A stretch of DNA of 64,000 nt from Uranotaenia lowii (lineage: Eukaryota > Arthropoda > Insecta > Diptera > Culicidae): NCBI RefSeq assembly GCF_029784155.1, contig NC_073691.1, forward strand, positions 25,123,011-25,187,010, read 5' to 3'. A program made the translations under genes and the position numbers. Each line of letters begins with the position of its first letter. The first letter of the stretch is position 1. A model generated the notes under the pieces. That model did no database searches, had not been told where the DNA came from, and saw only the letters and a program-made list of their open reading frames with translations. Below are positions 1 through 11,651 of this stretch, in pieces.

Positions 1-960
1 TTGAGTACCAATTTATTGGGTTTTTTCTTCTTCAGAATCTCGAAAAACAAACACTGAGAGACATCCCCAAAACGATTGACTTTTTTCCCTCTTTTATTTT
101 TTTTTTAAAGAGGGATTAATCGATACCTCGAAAAGCCGACCACCAAATTTACGATGTTCGGTTTTGGATTTTTGGTGTTTGTTTTTTTGTGTTTTTTTTT
201 GTTCATCCGTTTTGATTCGGTCGACTATTTGTTTTCCGGAATGGAACCTTTTAAACTGCCATCAAATATGTATCGATTATATAACGATCGTTCTTTGCTT
301 CGATACGATGTTTTTCGGGGCATGGGGAAGGACTCTTCCTCTCAAAAAGATTTGGTTTAGAGAGACTTCCAAATCCGGTCTTGGACAGCCATTTACGGCT
401 CAACGCCTGAAACGTGTGGCTCACGAAATTTGTGGCTCCGAGGGAATTTTTTGAATGCTAATGTGCGGTCTGTTTTAACTAAACGGAATGCCGATGATCT
501 GTGGTCAACATTAAGGCCTTTTTTTTGGTTGTTTATGAATTCCAAAAAGCCATTTTTCTTTTCGAACGGAAAACCGGAGTGCGAAAAACATAAATTATTC
601 GAATATGCTCATTGAATTTTATCTGCATAATCAGAAAGATTTTTGAATGAAATGAAACGTTCAAAATTAGAGAATTCTCAACCAAATTAATTTCTTATTT
701 TTACAATATTTGAATTTATTTCTTGTTGATGATTTAACGAATTTTAAATTCTACGTAGTAGTTAGCAAATTTGAATTAACATTCAATTTCTTTAGTTTAA
801 AACGAATATTTCTAGAATCACGTTGGAATTCGAAATTCTTTTTTGATTCTATTTTGTTTACCTGATTTTACAGTTGATTGCAACTTCTGCTAGAACAAAA
901 CAAATTGGAATTGGTTCAACTTAAACTTAATTTAAAAAGAAAAATAGTTTTTTTTAACCA
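1..960. other. Noncoding AT-rich sequence, nothing recognised
   Basis: Only short overlapping ORFs are present, without recognisable motifs, splice context or codon bias. I see no gene or repeat that I can support here. Confidence 0.5.
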
Positions 961-1355
961 AGATATTGTAGTGGATTGAGATTTCCGCCAATGTGGTCAT
1001 ACTCGAGTACAAATTGAAACCTCAACTTCCAGTAATGGCACCGACCATTCAACAGTTTTATCGAGAAAACTGTGTGCATTTTTCTTGAGCTCAATTGTAA
1101 TTTTGAATATGTAAAGAAGTGTTTTGATGATTGAGACCACTTTAACAAATCCGAAGTGAGACTTCTGCTCTGCGCATCTGCCGGCGAAGAAAAAGTTGAA
1201 GATACTGTTAATTAAAAATGATAGAAGTTGTCAAAAGAATGTAACTGACCAGATTGAGAGTACCACTTTGAGGAAATAAACACATAAGATTGAGACTTCC
1301 ACTGACTACAGTATATTTTAGTTCTTTTTTTATCATTAGATTTTTGCTTCTAAAC

Positions 1356-1572
1356 ACTGTAGTGAAAATTCAAATGCATTGATTGTAACAATAGGTTCAT
1401 TAAAAATGTTATCAGGAAGATACAAAAAATAAATAAACGAATGAATAAAATTGTGTAAAGATGAATAATTCCATAGAAGATTTGAACAAAGCATTTCATA
1501 TTCAACGGTTAACGGTGGATGTGAGTAGTCAATCAAGCTAAGCTAAGCTAAAAACTGTAGAGAAAATTCAAA
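1356..1572 (+). mobile_element. 5'-truncated LINE 3' end with (AGCTA)n tail and target-site duplication
   Basis: A short insert (about 1,375-1,553) ends in AGCTAAGCTAAGCTA and is flanked by a 19-bp direct repeat with one mismatch (1,356-1,374 and 1,554-1,572, both beginning ACTGTAG). A variable-length flanking duplication plus a short tandem tail is typical of target-primed reverse transcription by a non-LTR retrotransposon. The 30-bp segment before the tail (1,514-1,545) is almost the same as that of the second copy at 43,481-43,524. No coding sequence remains, so the clade cannot be assigned. Confidence 0.75.
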
Positions 1573-2043
1573 ATTTCTATCTGAAAGGATATCTTTTTTA
1601 AGTGAATTTGGTGATCTTTTTGATGATTCAGGTAAACTGAATTGAGACTTCTGCTTTCAGAATTGGTGTAGTGTTCTGAGACAACTTCTGATGAGAAAAT
1701 ACGTATTCGCACTGGCAGCTATAGACTTCTTTTTGAAACTTTGACCTCAAGGAAGCTTTTTTTGTGGTGAGATTTTCCAAAACAGAAATTTTATTAAAAT
1801 GGATGGAAATCGATAATAAATTAATTGAAACTTCATTTTTTAAGTTCGTTCCAGAGAATATTGTTTTTTCTAAGCTATATAAGCAGCAATGAGAGGTGCG
1901 ATAAATGAAAATGACTTCCAAAGCTTGAGACTTCTGCTGTCTGTAAATTGTTCTGACATACATTTGAATCATATTTGGGACGTAATGCTATCTTGAAACT
2001 GCACTGATTGAGACTTCCTTTTGAATGTTTGTTGAAGAGTATC

Positions 2044-2885
2044 GGAATTCAAATTTCAGACTATTAAATTCCGATAATTTTTCGATGCGGATGGAGACTT
2101 CTGGTTAAATTTATCAACTGTTTTAAAACGACTAGCTGCTCTTCTTCAAATAGAAAAGAGGTTTTTACGAGAATAAATTCCTGTAAGCACGGAATATCAA
2201 CGCCGATGAAAGCTTCTACTTATTTGAAGGCTTTCTGAAAAAAAAAACAAATTGAAAACCAAAAATATTAATTGAGGCTTCTGCTATCCAAAGACGAAGA
2301 ATAATACCGGTATTCAAATTTAAGACTATTAAATTCCGATAACCTTTTAATGTGGATTGAGACTTCCGGTCCAATTTATCAACTGTTTGTAAGTTTTAAT
2401 ATGACTATCAGTTTTTCTTCTCAAAGAAAAGTAGGTTTTGCGAGAATAATTTTTTTTTTCAGCATACAATATCAAGTTCGATGGAAACTTCCGTTTATTT
2501 GAAGATTTTCTGAAAAAAAATCAAATTGACAAGCAAAAATGTTGATTGAGACTTCTTCTGTGCTGAGATTTTTTAAATACATGTATTCAAGAACGAAGAA
2601 TACTGGAATTCAAATTTGAGACAATTAAATTCCGATAATCTTTTCATGTGGATTGAGATTTCTGGTTCAATTTATCAACTGTTCGTAAGTGTTAAAATGA
2701 CTATTTTGTTATTCTTCGAAAAGAGAAGCTGTTTTTACGAGAATAATTTTTTTTTGCCTTAATTATCAACGCCAATGGAAACTTCCGTTTTTTTAAGGTT
2801 TTCTAAGAAAATTCAAATTGACAAGCAAAAATGTTGATTGAGACTTCTTCTGTGCTGAGAATTTATCAATACATGTATCCAAGGA
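2044..2885 (+). repeat. Three tandem units of about 265-296 bp
   Basis: Units begin at about 2,044, 2,309 and 2,605, each with GGNATTCAAATTT followed by ATTAAATTCCGATAA, a GATTGAGACTTC copy, ATTTATCAACTGTT, a GAGAATAA segment, a second motif copy (GATGGAAACTTCCG type) and a third (TTGATTGAGACTTCTTCTG). Unit 3 decays at about 2,885. The units differ by small indels and substitutions, so the duplication is not recent. Confidence 0.75.
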
Positions 2886-3690
2886 CGGTGCTCCTAAACT
2901 GTGACTTTTGACTTGACTTGACTAGGAAGTGAGATTTCTAAAATCAAAAGAATTTTTAAATCTGATTGAGACTATCGATTTATGATAGTTGCTCTCACAA
3001 CTTGGGAATCTTCTGCTATCAAAAAATTTAACATCTGATTGAACAACACCGAAACGGATTGGGATTTCTAAGAATTTCAGTTAGCTTAGAATATTCAAGA
3101 AATTTTTGTTGGAAAAATATTATTGTCTATATTTCGATAACTTCGTTTACACGTGGATTAAGTCTTCTGCAAAATATAAAAAATTTCTAAGCTTTTAAAT
3201 CTTTCGCTCGTCAAAATATAGACGGATTGAGACTTCTGCTTCAATCAATTTTTTGTAGAAGGTTAATCGTAAATATGCATAAGATTTCTAACGTCAACAG
3301 AAGTTTTTTTATCTGATTGAGACTTCCGTTAAATGATAGTTGTTCTCACGAATTGAGACAAATCTGCTAACAGTAAATTGAATATCCGGTTGAAAATCAC
3401 AGAAACAGGGATGAAATTTCTGAAAATTGTAGTTGGCCTAAAGACTTCCGATTTAGCGAAAAAGCAATTGGGTGTGGACCGTTTTCTGCCAATATTCTTG
3501 ATGCAATTTTCACATGGGATGAGACTTCGGCTTAAAACTGATTTGAAAACTTGTTGTTGGTAAAATGTTGTTCAAATTCTTTTTTTTTCAGAAAACTGTT
3601 CCGATGAGACTAGACTGATAGAAAATAACATATAATACTGAGACCTATCAATGTCCATTGATGATATCGGATTGGGACTTCCACTTATAG

Positions 3691-5506
3691 AAAATACACC
3701 AAACATCTTCTCTTGTTGAACAAATTTTATTGCTATTGGACAGAAAGCTTTTATCTTCTTTAGAGGATCTGTCTCTCAAAATTAAGAGATGCCACCCGAA
3801 TTTTATCACCGGAAATGCCGAAAACATATGCTAATTTGTACACCAGAAAAGCGGTAAACTTTTTTGGGGTGATCCATTAGAGTTTGACACGATCGAACTG
3901 AAGATGATATCACTCACACCTTCCGAAAAAACGTATGATCTCATCGTCTCCTCATCGTCATCAAATTGATTATAACAAACGACAACAGCTTGATTAACGA
4001 TACAAAGTGAGGAAGGAGGTAGAACAGGCTAATCATTCGTCATTTTGGTGGAGTCGCCCTTGTCATTCCGATTGTTTGACCCCTTGAAAGAAGATAAAAA
4101 AATATGACGATGCTTAGCATCGCCGTCTTCGCCATTTGTTGATGAACGGGGAATTGTGTCAAATTCAATAAAAATATGCGACACCCCCAATAAAAAGTTG
4201 GAGGCGCGCGCGTCTCGACGAAAACGTTTGGTGATGCGTAGAAAAACTTGAAGCGAGTTATTCAAATTCGAAACGGCCCGAAACATATTACAATAAAAAT
4301 AATCGTAAATTCGTCGTGACCCCCCCTCCCAATCTTCAAACAACCGACTTCGTTTGAAGAGAGCAAAACCGATGAATTGGGGGAAGCCGGGGTTTCAAAT
4401 ATTTATCTGCGCCCGAAACTCATCCGAGAATTCGCGAATGGTGGCCGCCGTCGGACAAAATTGCACACACCCATTAGGTGTCTCGTAAATTTTAGCAACT
4501 GGAAGCATTTTAAGCATCTCGCTTTCGCAAACACAAACAGCAGCAGCGCGTTTTGCATCCGTAAAATTTTATCCATTATGACAATATGATTGGTTTGGAG
4601 GGCTGCCGCCGTCGAAGCCGAGAGCTGGAAACCATTTATTCTCGTTATTGCACACAAAGTTAGTAAGTAAGTAAGTAAGTGAATAAGTGAACGGGTATAT
4701 GCAAGTGGAGGATGTTGGTGGCCGACGACCGAAAATCCTAACCTAAAAACGGGGGGTCTCTCTCTTTTTCAGAATCGCATGGCAGAAGCATTTTGCGTAA
4801 ATGCAAAACCCGGGTGTTAAAATATGACCACTTGGCGTGATTTAAGTTTTCCGTACCCGTCTCTCAATTGGGTTTGTTTGTGGATTACTTAGCTCGGGAC
4901 GATGTGCTTGGCGGCTTCCCGCAGTTCCCTCAAATTTGAACGTAATCCAGAAAATGTATGTCAAAAATATTTTAGAAACTAAATTTTAAGTTTAAAAATC
5001 TTTAAAATATACATATTCGGGAATGTTTATCCAGTATATTGAGCAGAAATCTGCCCCTGCAATTTATTGTAGCAGATTTCTTCTATTTCAATTAGCTGAA
5101 GTTTCAACCTTCAATTCTAACTCTGATTATCAGAACTCCACCGAGATACATAATATTATCCAGAAGTCTCAATACAATATGGAATTTTGCTTACATTAGA
5201 AATCTCAAATCATTGGAATAAATTTATTCAAGCGGAACACCTACGCTCAAATCAACCCTACTTTTTCGAGAAACAGAGAATGATTTTGGATCGGTGTGAA
5301 ATGGTTTTTTCCTAGGGGTCTCGAATTCAATAAACAAAAAAAGTTAAAACTTACGATAGTGAATGAACAATATTTAAGATTCAGGATTAAAATTAAAAAA
5401 TCTTCACCTCACATCAAAATTAACAACTATTAACAAACTCAAATGAATTATCCTAAATCAAAAACCAGCACCAGACAGAAATGAAGAAAAATGCATAATT
5501 TATAAT
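3691..5506. other. Noncoding region, somewhat more GC-rich at 3,880-4,900
   Basis: The short ORFs on both strands show no domain or convincing splice signals. The less AT-rich part around 4,000-4,900 could be a conserved noncoding element or a 5' exon of a neighbouring gene, but nothing in the sequence decides this. Confidence 0.4.
4662..4692. repeat. (AGTA)n microsatellite
   Basis: About five consecutive AGTA units, then decay (GTGAATAAGTG). The same tetranucleotide forms the 3' tail of the RTE element at 14,636-18,063, so this could be the tail of a heavily truncated relative; no adjoining RTE sequence is recognisable. Confidence 0.6.
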
Positions 5507-5883
5507 CAAGGTTGCCGAGATCACAGAAAAATCTATAATTTCACAGAACTTCGAGCAAATTTTCATCACAGAATCTGTGTCACAGAACACAGAATTTTAG
5601 AAATATTTAAATTTTACAGATTTTCAAATTTTGTACGTATTCCCAAAAATAAAATTTCTATGTCAACATAAATTTAAGATTTCTTACTTTGTTTTGGATA
5701 AAAATAATAGGATTGGTGATGTTAATTAAATTTTCTCAAGTAAAATGTAAAAGAAGACTCAATTTTCATGACTGTTTTTAAAAAATTAATGCTAAAACCA
5801 TCACATAATTTGAAGGGAAGATCACAGAAAGTCAGAATCTTTTGTCGCAAAAACACAGAATTTTTTTTCGGTAACCTTGCTCA
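5507..5883. mobile_element. MITE-like element with AAGGTTGCCG ends
   Basis: The left end TCAAGGTTGCCGAGATCACA and the right end, read on the minus strand as GCAAGGTTACCGAAAAA, form imperfect terminal inverted repeats about 375 bp apart. The interior is noncoding and repeats CACAGAA several times. A fragment of the same family (CACAGAATCTGTGTCACAGA) is at 62,612-62,740. No clean target duplication is visible. Confidence 0.6.
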
Positions 5884-5989
5884 TAATGCATATACCAGTA
5901 ACGCTTGTCTGGTCCAAGGTTTAATAGTTGAGCTCAGGATATAAAATTAAAATCTCAATCAGGTTTACTTACGTTGGAAAAAACTTCGA

Positions 5990-8900
5990 TTAATTTTTTT
6001 TGTTAAATTTTTTTTCCTTTTATTTTGTTATTTTCATTTTTTTTAATTTTTTTTCAAGTTTACATATTCTCCTTTTTTTATTTGTTTTTTAACTTTTTTC
6101 GTTATGTTTTTTTTCTAGTTTTTTTTGTTTAATTTTCTACATTCAAATTTTTATGTTTTTTTTTCAATTTTTTCAATCTTTATTTTTTACACTCATTTTT
6201 CATTTTTACTTTCCTTTTTCCATTTTTAATTTTGTTTCCAAATTTTCACTTTTCATTTTTTTAAATTTTTGTCCTCCATTCTACTCATTTTATTCTCTTT
6301 TCTTTCAATTTTTCTGCTGTCCCGATTTGAAAAAAATGACCTTAACTTCGAATTTGTTTTGTTTCTACAAATTTCAATTACTTTCACAAGTTTTCTTTTT
6401 TCGAAAGTTTTTAAAGTTTTTATTTTTAACCCTCTTAAGCTGTTGTTTGTTGATTTCACATTCATTGTGTAGGTAATTTATTCTTCTTTCTCAATATTTC
6501 AAAATCAAGTTGATATGTTTTATCAGGTTTAGAAAAACTAAAATTCCGAATGAAAAAAGTCCCGAAAAACAATTTTATTTTTTAAATCATTGTAAAATTA
6601 ATGTGTTCTATTAATTTATGTTTTATAAACTTTTGCTTTGCTTCGCTGCATCTCAATTTTTAATAAACGGATTTTTAAAACTCAAATTTTAGTTTTTTCT
6701 CGATAATTTTAATATCATTTTAATAGAACATAGTTGGTCTTTTAAAAATCTCAGTTCTTCATTATATTGGAATGATGGTTATAATGATTGAAATATGCGC
6801 TTCGAGTCATATCGACCCGAATAGCTTTGGAAGGTTTAATTGTACTTTGAAAAATTCATTCTACACTTTAAGAAAATTCTTAACACAAAATTTTTGAAAT
6901 TTTTAAATTTTAATTTCTTTGTTCAAATTTCCTTTCTGTTCATGTTTTGCTGATATAAATTTTAGAGTAGTTTTTTTCGTTTTTTTTAATTATTTTTTTA
7001 AAATTTTAGTTGGTTTTATTTACTTTTTTCAATCTAAAATTTATGTTGACTTTTTGGCATAATCTGTCTTTATTTATTTGATTTTAAGGATTTTTTAATT
7101 TGAAAATAATTTTAAAATTTCCATAATTTGAATCCTAAAACCTCGAATACAACTTTTGCAGTAAATTTTTTTATTTTTCTTTATTTGTTTAATGTTTTGA
7201 ATTTTTATATACTTTTTAATTTTGTTATATTAAATTTAATTTAAAATTTATTTGTTTTGAATTTTTAATTTTCATTATAGTTTATCTCAATTTTTATTTC
7301 ATTTTATTTTAATTAAATCTATAATATTTTCAATAATTTTTATTAATTTTAAATTTTTTTGTATTTTTATTATAATTTTTAAAATTATTAATATTTTAAT
7401 TTTTTCAAAATAATTTTAATTATTTTTCTTTTTTTCCCTTATTTTTAATTTTTTCTCTTTTCTTTATTTTTTTCCTTATTTTTTTATTTTTTTCCCTATT
7501 TTTTTATTTATTTCCCTTATTTCTAATTTTTTTTCATATTTTTAATTTTTTTTCCATATCTTTTATTTTGTTTCTTATTTTTTATTTTTTTTCCTTACAT
7601 TTTTTGTTATCTTATTGTGTATTTTCTATCTCTTTATTTTAATTTTTTTTAATTTTCTATTTGTATTTGAATTATAATTTTTTTTAATTTTTTTTAATTT
7701 TTAATTTTTTAAAAGCTTTCAATTTTTTCATTTTTGTTCTTGATTTTGCAGATTGGTAAATGATTGATTTTTATTTGTCTATTTTTTTAAATTATTTTTT
7801 CAATTTTGTTATCGTTTATTTGAAATTTTTATTTCCTTTTAATTTTTAATTTTTTCATTTAATATGTTTACATATATAATTTTTAATTTTTTTAAATTTT
7901 AATTTTGAATTTTTTTTTAATTTTTTTTCGTTTTTTTAATTTTTTTTCTATTTAAAATTAGTTTTATTGATTTCTTTAATTTTTAATTTCTTTCAATTTT
8001 TATTTTCATTTTGTAGTTAATTTTTGTAATTTTTCTTATTTTTGTTGTTTGTCTTTTTTTAATTTTTTTTATATTTTACAATTTTTTTTTTAATTTTAAT
8101 TTTTTTTAATTTAATATTTTATTTAATTTTTATTTTTTATTTTTATATTTTTTTTTTATTTAAATTAATTTTTTTGTATGCATTTTTGTTTTTTTCTATT
8201 TTTAAATTATTTAATTAAAAAAAAATGTTTGTTTGTTATTTTCATTATTTTATTTTTTTCCTTATTTTTTATTTTATTTCCTTATGTTTTATTTTTTTCT
8301 TAATGTGTATTTTCTATTATTCTTTATTTATTCATGTTTTTAAACTTTTTTCTTTTTGTTATTTTTAATTTTTTGATTTTTTTTTTAATTTTTATTCATG
8401 TTTTGGTATTCAATTCTTTTTTAATTTAAGTTCTTGATTTTGCAGATTTTTTTAATGTTTGATTTTAATTTTTCCAGTTTTTTTTTTTATTTTTTTTTAA
8501 ATTTATTTTGAATTTTTATTTCTTTTTCTTTCATAATTTTATCATTTAATATTTTTATATTTTTAAAGTTTTGAATTTTTTTTTGATATTTTAATTTCTT
8601 TTTTTATTTGAAATTTGTTTTATTGATTTCTTTTGTTTTTTATTTCTTCAGGTATTCTTATTTTGCTTTATTTTTTTATTTTTCATATTTTCCATTATTT
8701 TTTGTTTTTTTTTCATCTTTTTTGTTTTTTATTATGATTTTTTTAATTTTTCTTCTCTTTTTTTCATTTTTGTTTATTTAATCTGAAATTTTTTTTACAT
8801 TTTTTTATTCATAATTTCTTTTAAAATTTATTTCATTTCTAAATTTATTTATTTTATATTTTTTCATCTTTTAATTGATATTTTTTTCAATTTTTTTTTT

Positions 8901-9235
8901 ATTATTTCCTTAATTTTTTCCCTTCGTTTTTTATATTTATGTTTATCTTTTTTCTTTATATATTTTTTTATCTTTTTTTTTTTTCTTGATATTTTATTTA
9001 TATTTTTTATTGTTCATTATTGTTTAAAATTTTATTATTATTTTTTTTTTATTTTCTGTGTTTGTTATTGTTATTTTTTGCTATTATTTTTTTTATTTAA
9101 TTTTTCGTTTAAATTTTTTTTAATTTTTTGATTTTTATTAATATTTTTTATACCTAAAAGGTTTTCATTTATTTTTATTTTTTCAATTCTAAAATCAGTT
9201 CATTTTTTTTTCTTTTGATTATCGACAGTCCTTAC
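5990..9235. repeat. 3.2-kb T-rich, strand-asymmetric low-complexity tract
   Basis: The plus strand is dominated by runs of T broken by single A, AA or C (patterns such as TTTTTAATTTTT and TATTTTTTTCC). G and C are very rare, especially at 6,900-9,180. ORFs here are composition artefacts rich in F, I and L. No stable repeat period is obvious, unlike the 9-bp minisatellites later in the window. Confidence 0.85.
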
Positions 9236-9569
9236 AAGGTTTCCGGTTTTCTCCCTCTTAAGTTGTGTAAACTTCTATAAAAATTGTAAAACAACTCGTT
9301 TATTCCCGAATTTGAAAAAAAGCACATTCAATTAATTCTGAAAAATGCTCTAAGCTCATAATTTTCTTGATACAAATTTAAGTTGTGTCCATTTAAATGG
9401 TTTATTTCTATAAATTTTAGATTTTTTTAAATTAATTTCTTCATATTGTCTATTGATTTGATCACAGTTGTTCAAGCTTCGAACAACGATTTGTTCCTCA
9501 TTATTTGTAAATCTGTTTAATTTTTTCTATTTCTCAACTTGTAGTTTAGTTTTGATTATCGCACATACT

Positions 9570-9637
9570 TATAATCTTTTTTGATTGATATTTTTCGGTG
9601 AGCGCTCACCGAAAAATATAAAACAAAAAAGATTATA
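9570..9637. repeat. 68-bp near-perfect palindrome
   Basis: Arms starting TATAATCTTTTTT meet at GGTGAGCGCTCACC, centred at 9,603/9,604. The inner 32 bp or so pair perfectly and the outer arms differ at a few bases. It could extrude as a cruciform or be the remnant of a very short foldback element. There is no T tract or gene context that would make it a terminator. Confidence 0.85.
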
Positions 9638-10517
9638 TTCCTCAACTCGATAAATTTAAAAAATTTCTTCCTTTCTTTTGTGTATTTTTTTAATCCAGTG
9701 GCCAAGTTGTATTGCTCACAATTTAATACTTTTAATTTTATGCAAATTTTCTTAGTGAGTGACTTCAATGTTTGGTATATCATTAATGAAGAATTTTTAA
9801 TATTTTCATTTACTCTGAAAATTTGGTATTCGATTGAAGGGTTTAAAACTAAGTTTTTAGAAAAAAGATTTAAGTCATAGTAACAGGAATATCTTTAAGC
9901 AATATGTAATTTAAATCAGTTTGAAACAAGATTTTGAGTTACAATCATGGGCTCCAAAGTTGACAAAAAAAAATGATTTCAAGTGATTGTAAAATGAAGT
10001 TTTCTCTGTGATATTAGTTTTCGTCTTTAAAAATATCTTATTAATGTTCGAATGTAAAAAAAATAATCTTGAAACGTCTGAGCAACTTATAGACAAGATT
10101 TCCATTAAAAAGGTATACGATTTACTTGTAAACTCTGAGTCGAAATTAAAGACGTTTTCAAATTCTTCGGATACTTACATACGTTCCAAGACGTCGAGAT
10201 TTTCCTTGGTTTCTTATTTGCATGTGAACATTGTTTGATTTTTTTTTGTAATTCACGAGCACCTTTCAAGAGACTTTTGAAGTACTTGCAAAATTTGTAG
10301 GAAACTTCGAAAGACGATTTTTTCAGAGATAAACGAAGTGCAGAATCGAAATTCTTAAATTCAGTCTATGTCTTAAACTATAAGGTCTAGAATGGAGATA
10401 AGGTTTAGGTTTTTCTTCTAAATTACTCGATATAAGGTAAATAAACCACTCGTATCATCAACTCAAAATAAGAGGAGGGAAGGTACCAGAAAAAAAATTA
10501 ATAAAACAAGCACTCAC
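9638..10517. other. Noncoding; proximal part is intron 3' of the Q-rich exon
   Basis: On the minus strand this follows the splice donor at 10,517, so at least the adjacent part is probably intron. No further exon could be recognised, and the next coding exon is not identifiable in the window. Confidence 0.4.
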
Positions 10518-11057
10518 CTGATTGCTACCGATGGCTCCAGAAGAAGCTCCAGATGCCGGAGGAACAGGAACAGAAGCAGCGCCGGCACCCATCATCATCA
10601 TCATCCCGTTCGATGGATTCTGCAACTGCTGATGATGCTGCTGCTGATGCTGTTGCAATTGATGAAGTTGTTGTTGTTGCTGATGTTGCTGTTGCATCTG
10701 AAGTATCGCAGCAGCACTGTTATTACTTGCACCAACATTAGGCGGTCCCGGTGGAGGACCAGAAGCAATGATCACTTGAGGTTGAAGATGAATTGGCGGC
10801 TGCGGATGTTGAGAGCTGACTGCAGGCTGCTGAGGATTGTGATGATGATGATGCACAATCGCTTGGGTAGTCAGCTGGGTACTGGATCGAGGTTGAGGGA
10901 TTGGCTGCTGCTGATTTGGCGGAAGGGAAGAAGTCCTCACGGCCGGAATCGGCGGCAGAGGACCTTGTCTGTGTTGAGGTGGGGGTGATACGGCTCGACT
11001 TATTGGGTTGGATCCTCCCCCCACTCCATCTGCGCCACTTGGACTCATTTCAGACAT
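10518..11057 (-). CDS. First coding exon (180 residues) of a low-complexity Q/H/P-rich protein
   Basis: Reading starts at the ATG at 11,057, in a TTAAAATG context with A at -3, and runs open to a strong donor CAG|GTGAGTGC, so the exon ends at 10,518 in phase 0. Residues 1-60 are rich in G, S and P, with proline motifs PLPPIP and SLPP that resemble SH3 or WW ligands. Residues 69-73 are five histidines, 85-107 are proline-rich, 120-146 form a glutamine/histidine tract, 152-156 are five methionines, and the rest is A/S/P-rich. Such disordered N-termini are common on insect kinases, RNA-binding proteins and transcriptional regulators. The conserved domain would lie in later exons outside view, so I do not name it. 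Balanced codon use, against an AT-rich background, supports a real exon. Translation past the donor is intron read-through. Confidence 0.8.
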
Positions 11058-11651
11058 TTTAAGTTACTTCCAAAAGGGGAAGGGCGTTACGTAAAAATTC
11101 CGATTCGATTCCTCCGAACTATCCAACAGAACTAAGTTATAATTACACGCGCGGTCAATAACGAGACAGGACAAACGACAGGCTTTCTCGGCCTTAGAAG
11201 CCGCTCCGATGGCTACATCTCATTAAACAGAGAGTTGTCCGGTGTTTCGTTGATCAAGTCAGAGCCCGAGCAAGGGTTCTCGGTCATTCACGGCCAGGGT
11301 CGTCCGCAGGCAATTATCGACAAAAACACCGTGCTGGTGACATCCCTCGGCTTCTTGAACTGAAAGCATCAATTTCAGTCTTCACGCAACATCAGCTCTT
11401 AACTCAGTTCCGGTTATTAAAGTAACGACGAGTAACAGACTCTCTTATCGCCAGCCAATTTTCGTCCTTTGCCAAGGTCCCTCGTCACTTATTATGGAGT
11501 GGCCATATTTGCAGTCCTAAGTGGTCACAGGATTAATCCCAAATACGGTGCCCGGCAGCTAGTACTTTCCGAAAATTGAAAAACCGAATGGCCGGCTGCT
11601 GGAATGCGCTTAATCTTGCTACTTAATGTCCGTTCGAGGCGTTCCAACGAT
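11058..11651 (-). other. 5' UTR part of the Q-rich exon, with splice acceptor
   Basis: On the minus strand a pyrimidine-rich run ends in TTATTTTTTGCAG followed by ATCGTTGG, which places an acceptor just before 11,651. From there to the ATG at 11,057 the sequence is markedly less AT-rich than its surroundings and has no long ORF in frame, as expected for a long insect 5' UTR. An upstream noncoding exon and the promoter should therefore lie further towards higher coordinates; I could not locate them. Confidence 0.65.

Larger units (their letters stand above)
961..3690. repeat. Array of scattered GATTGAGACTTC(C/T)GCT motifs
   Basis: A motif close to GATTGAGACTTCTGCT recurs about 25 times in 2.7 kb on the plus strand, for example near 971, 1153, 1288, 1639, 1922, 2005, 2088, 2353, 2542, 2650, 2833, 2962, 3222, 3313, 3519 and 3669. 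Spacing is irregular, averaging roughly 110 bp. Reverse-complement variants occur near 5,161 (AGAAGTCTCAATAC) and 5,950. The intervening DNA is mostly unrelated except in the three tandem units at 2,044-2,885. It reads as a degenerate satellite or a repeat-rich non-autonomous element; no protein is encoded. Confidence 0.7.

Noticed and set aside
10553..10988. Plus-strand ORFs opposite the Q-rich exon
   Set aside because: They are mirror translations of the CAG/CAT-rich repeats of the minus-strand exon and lack their own signals.
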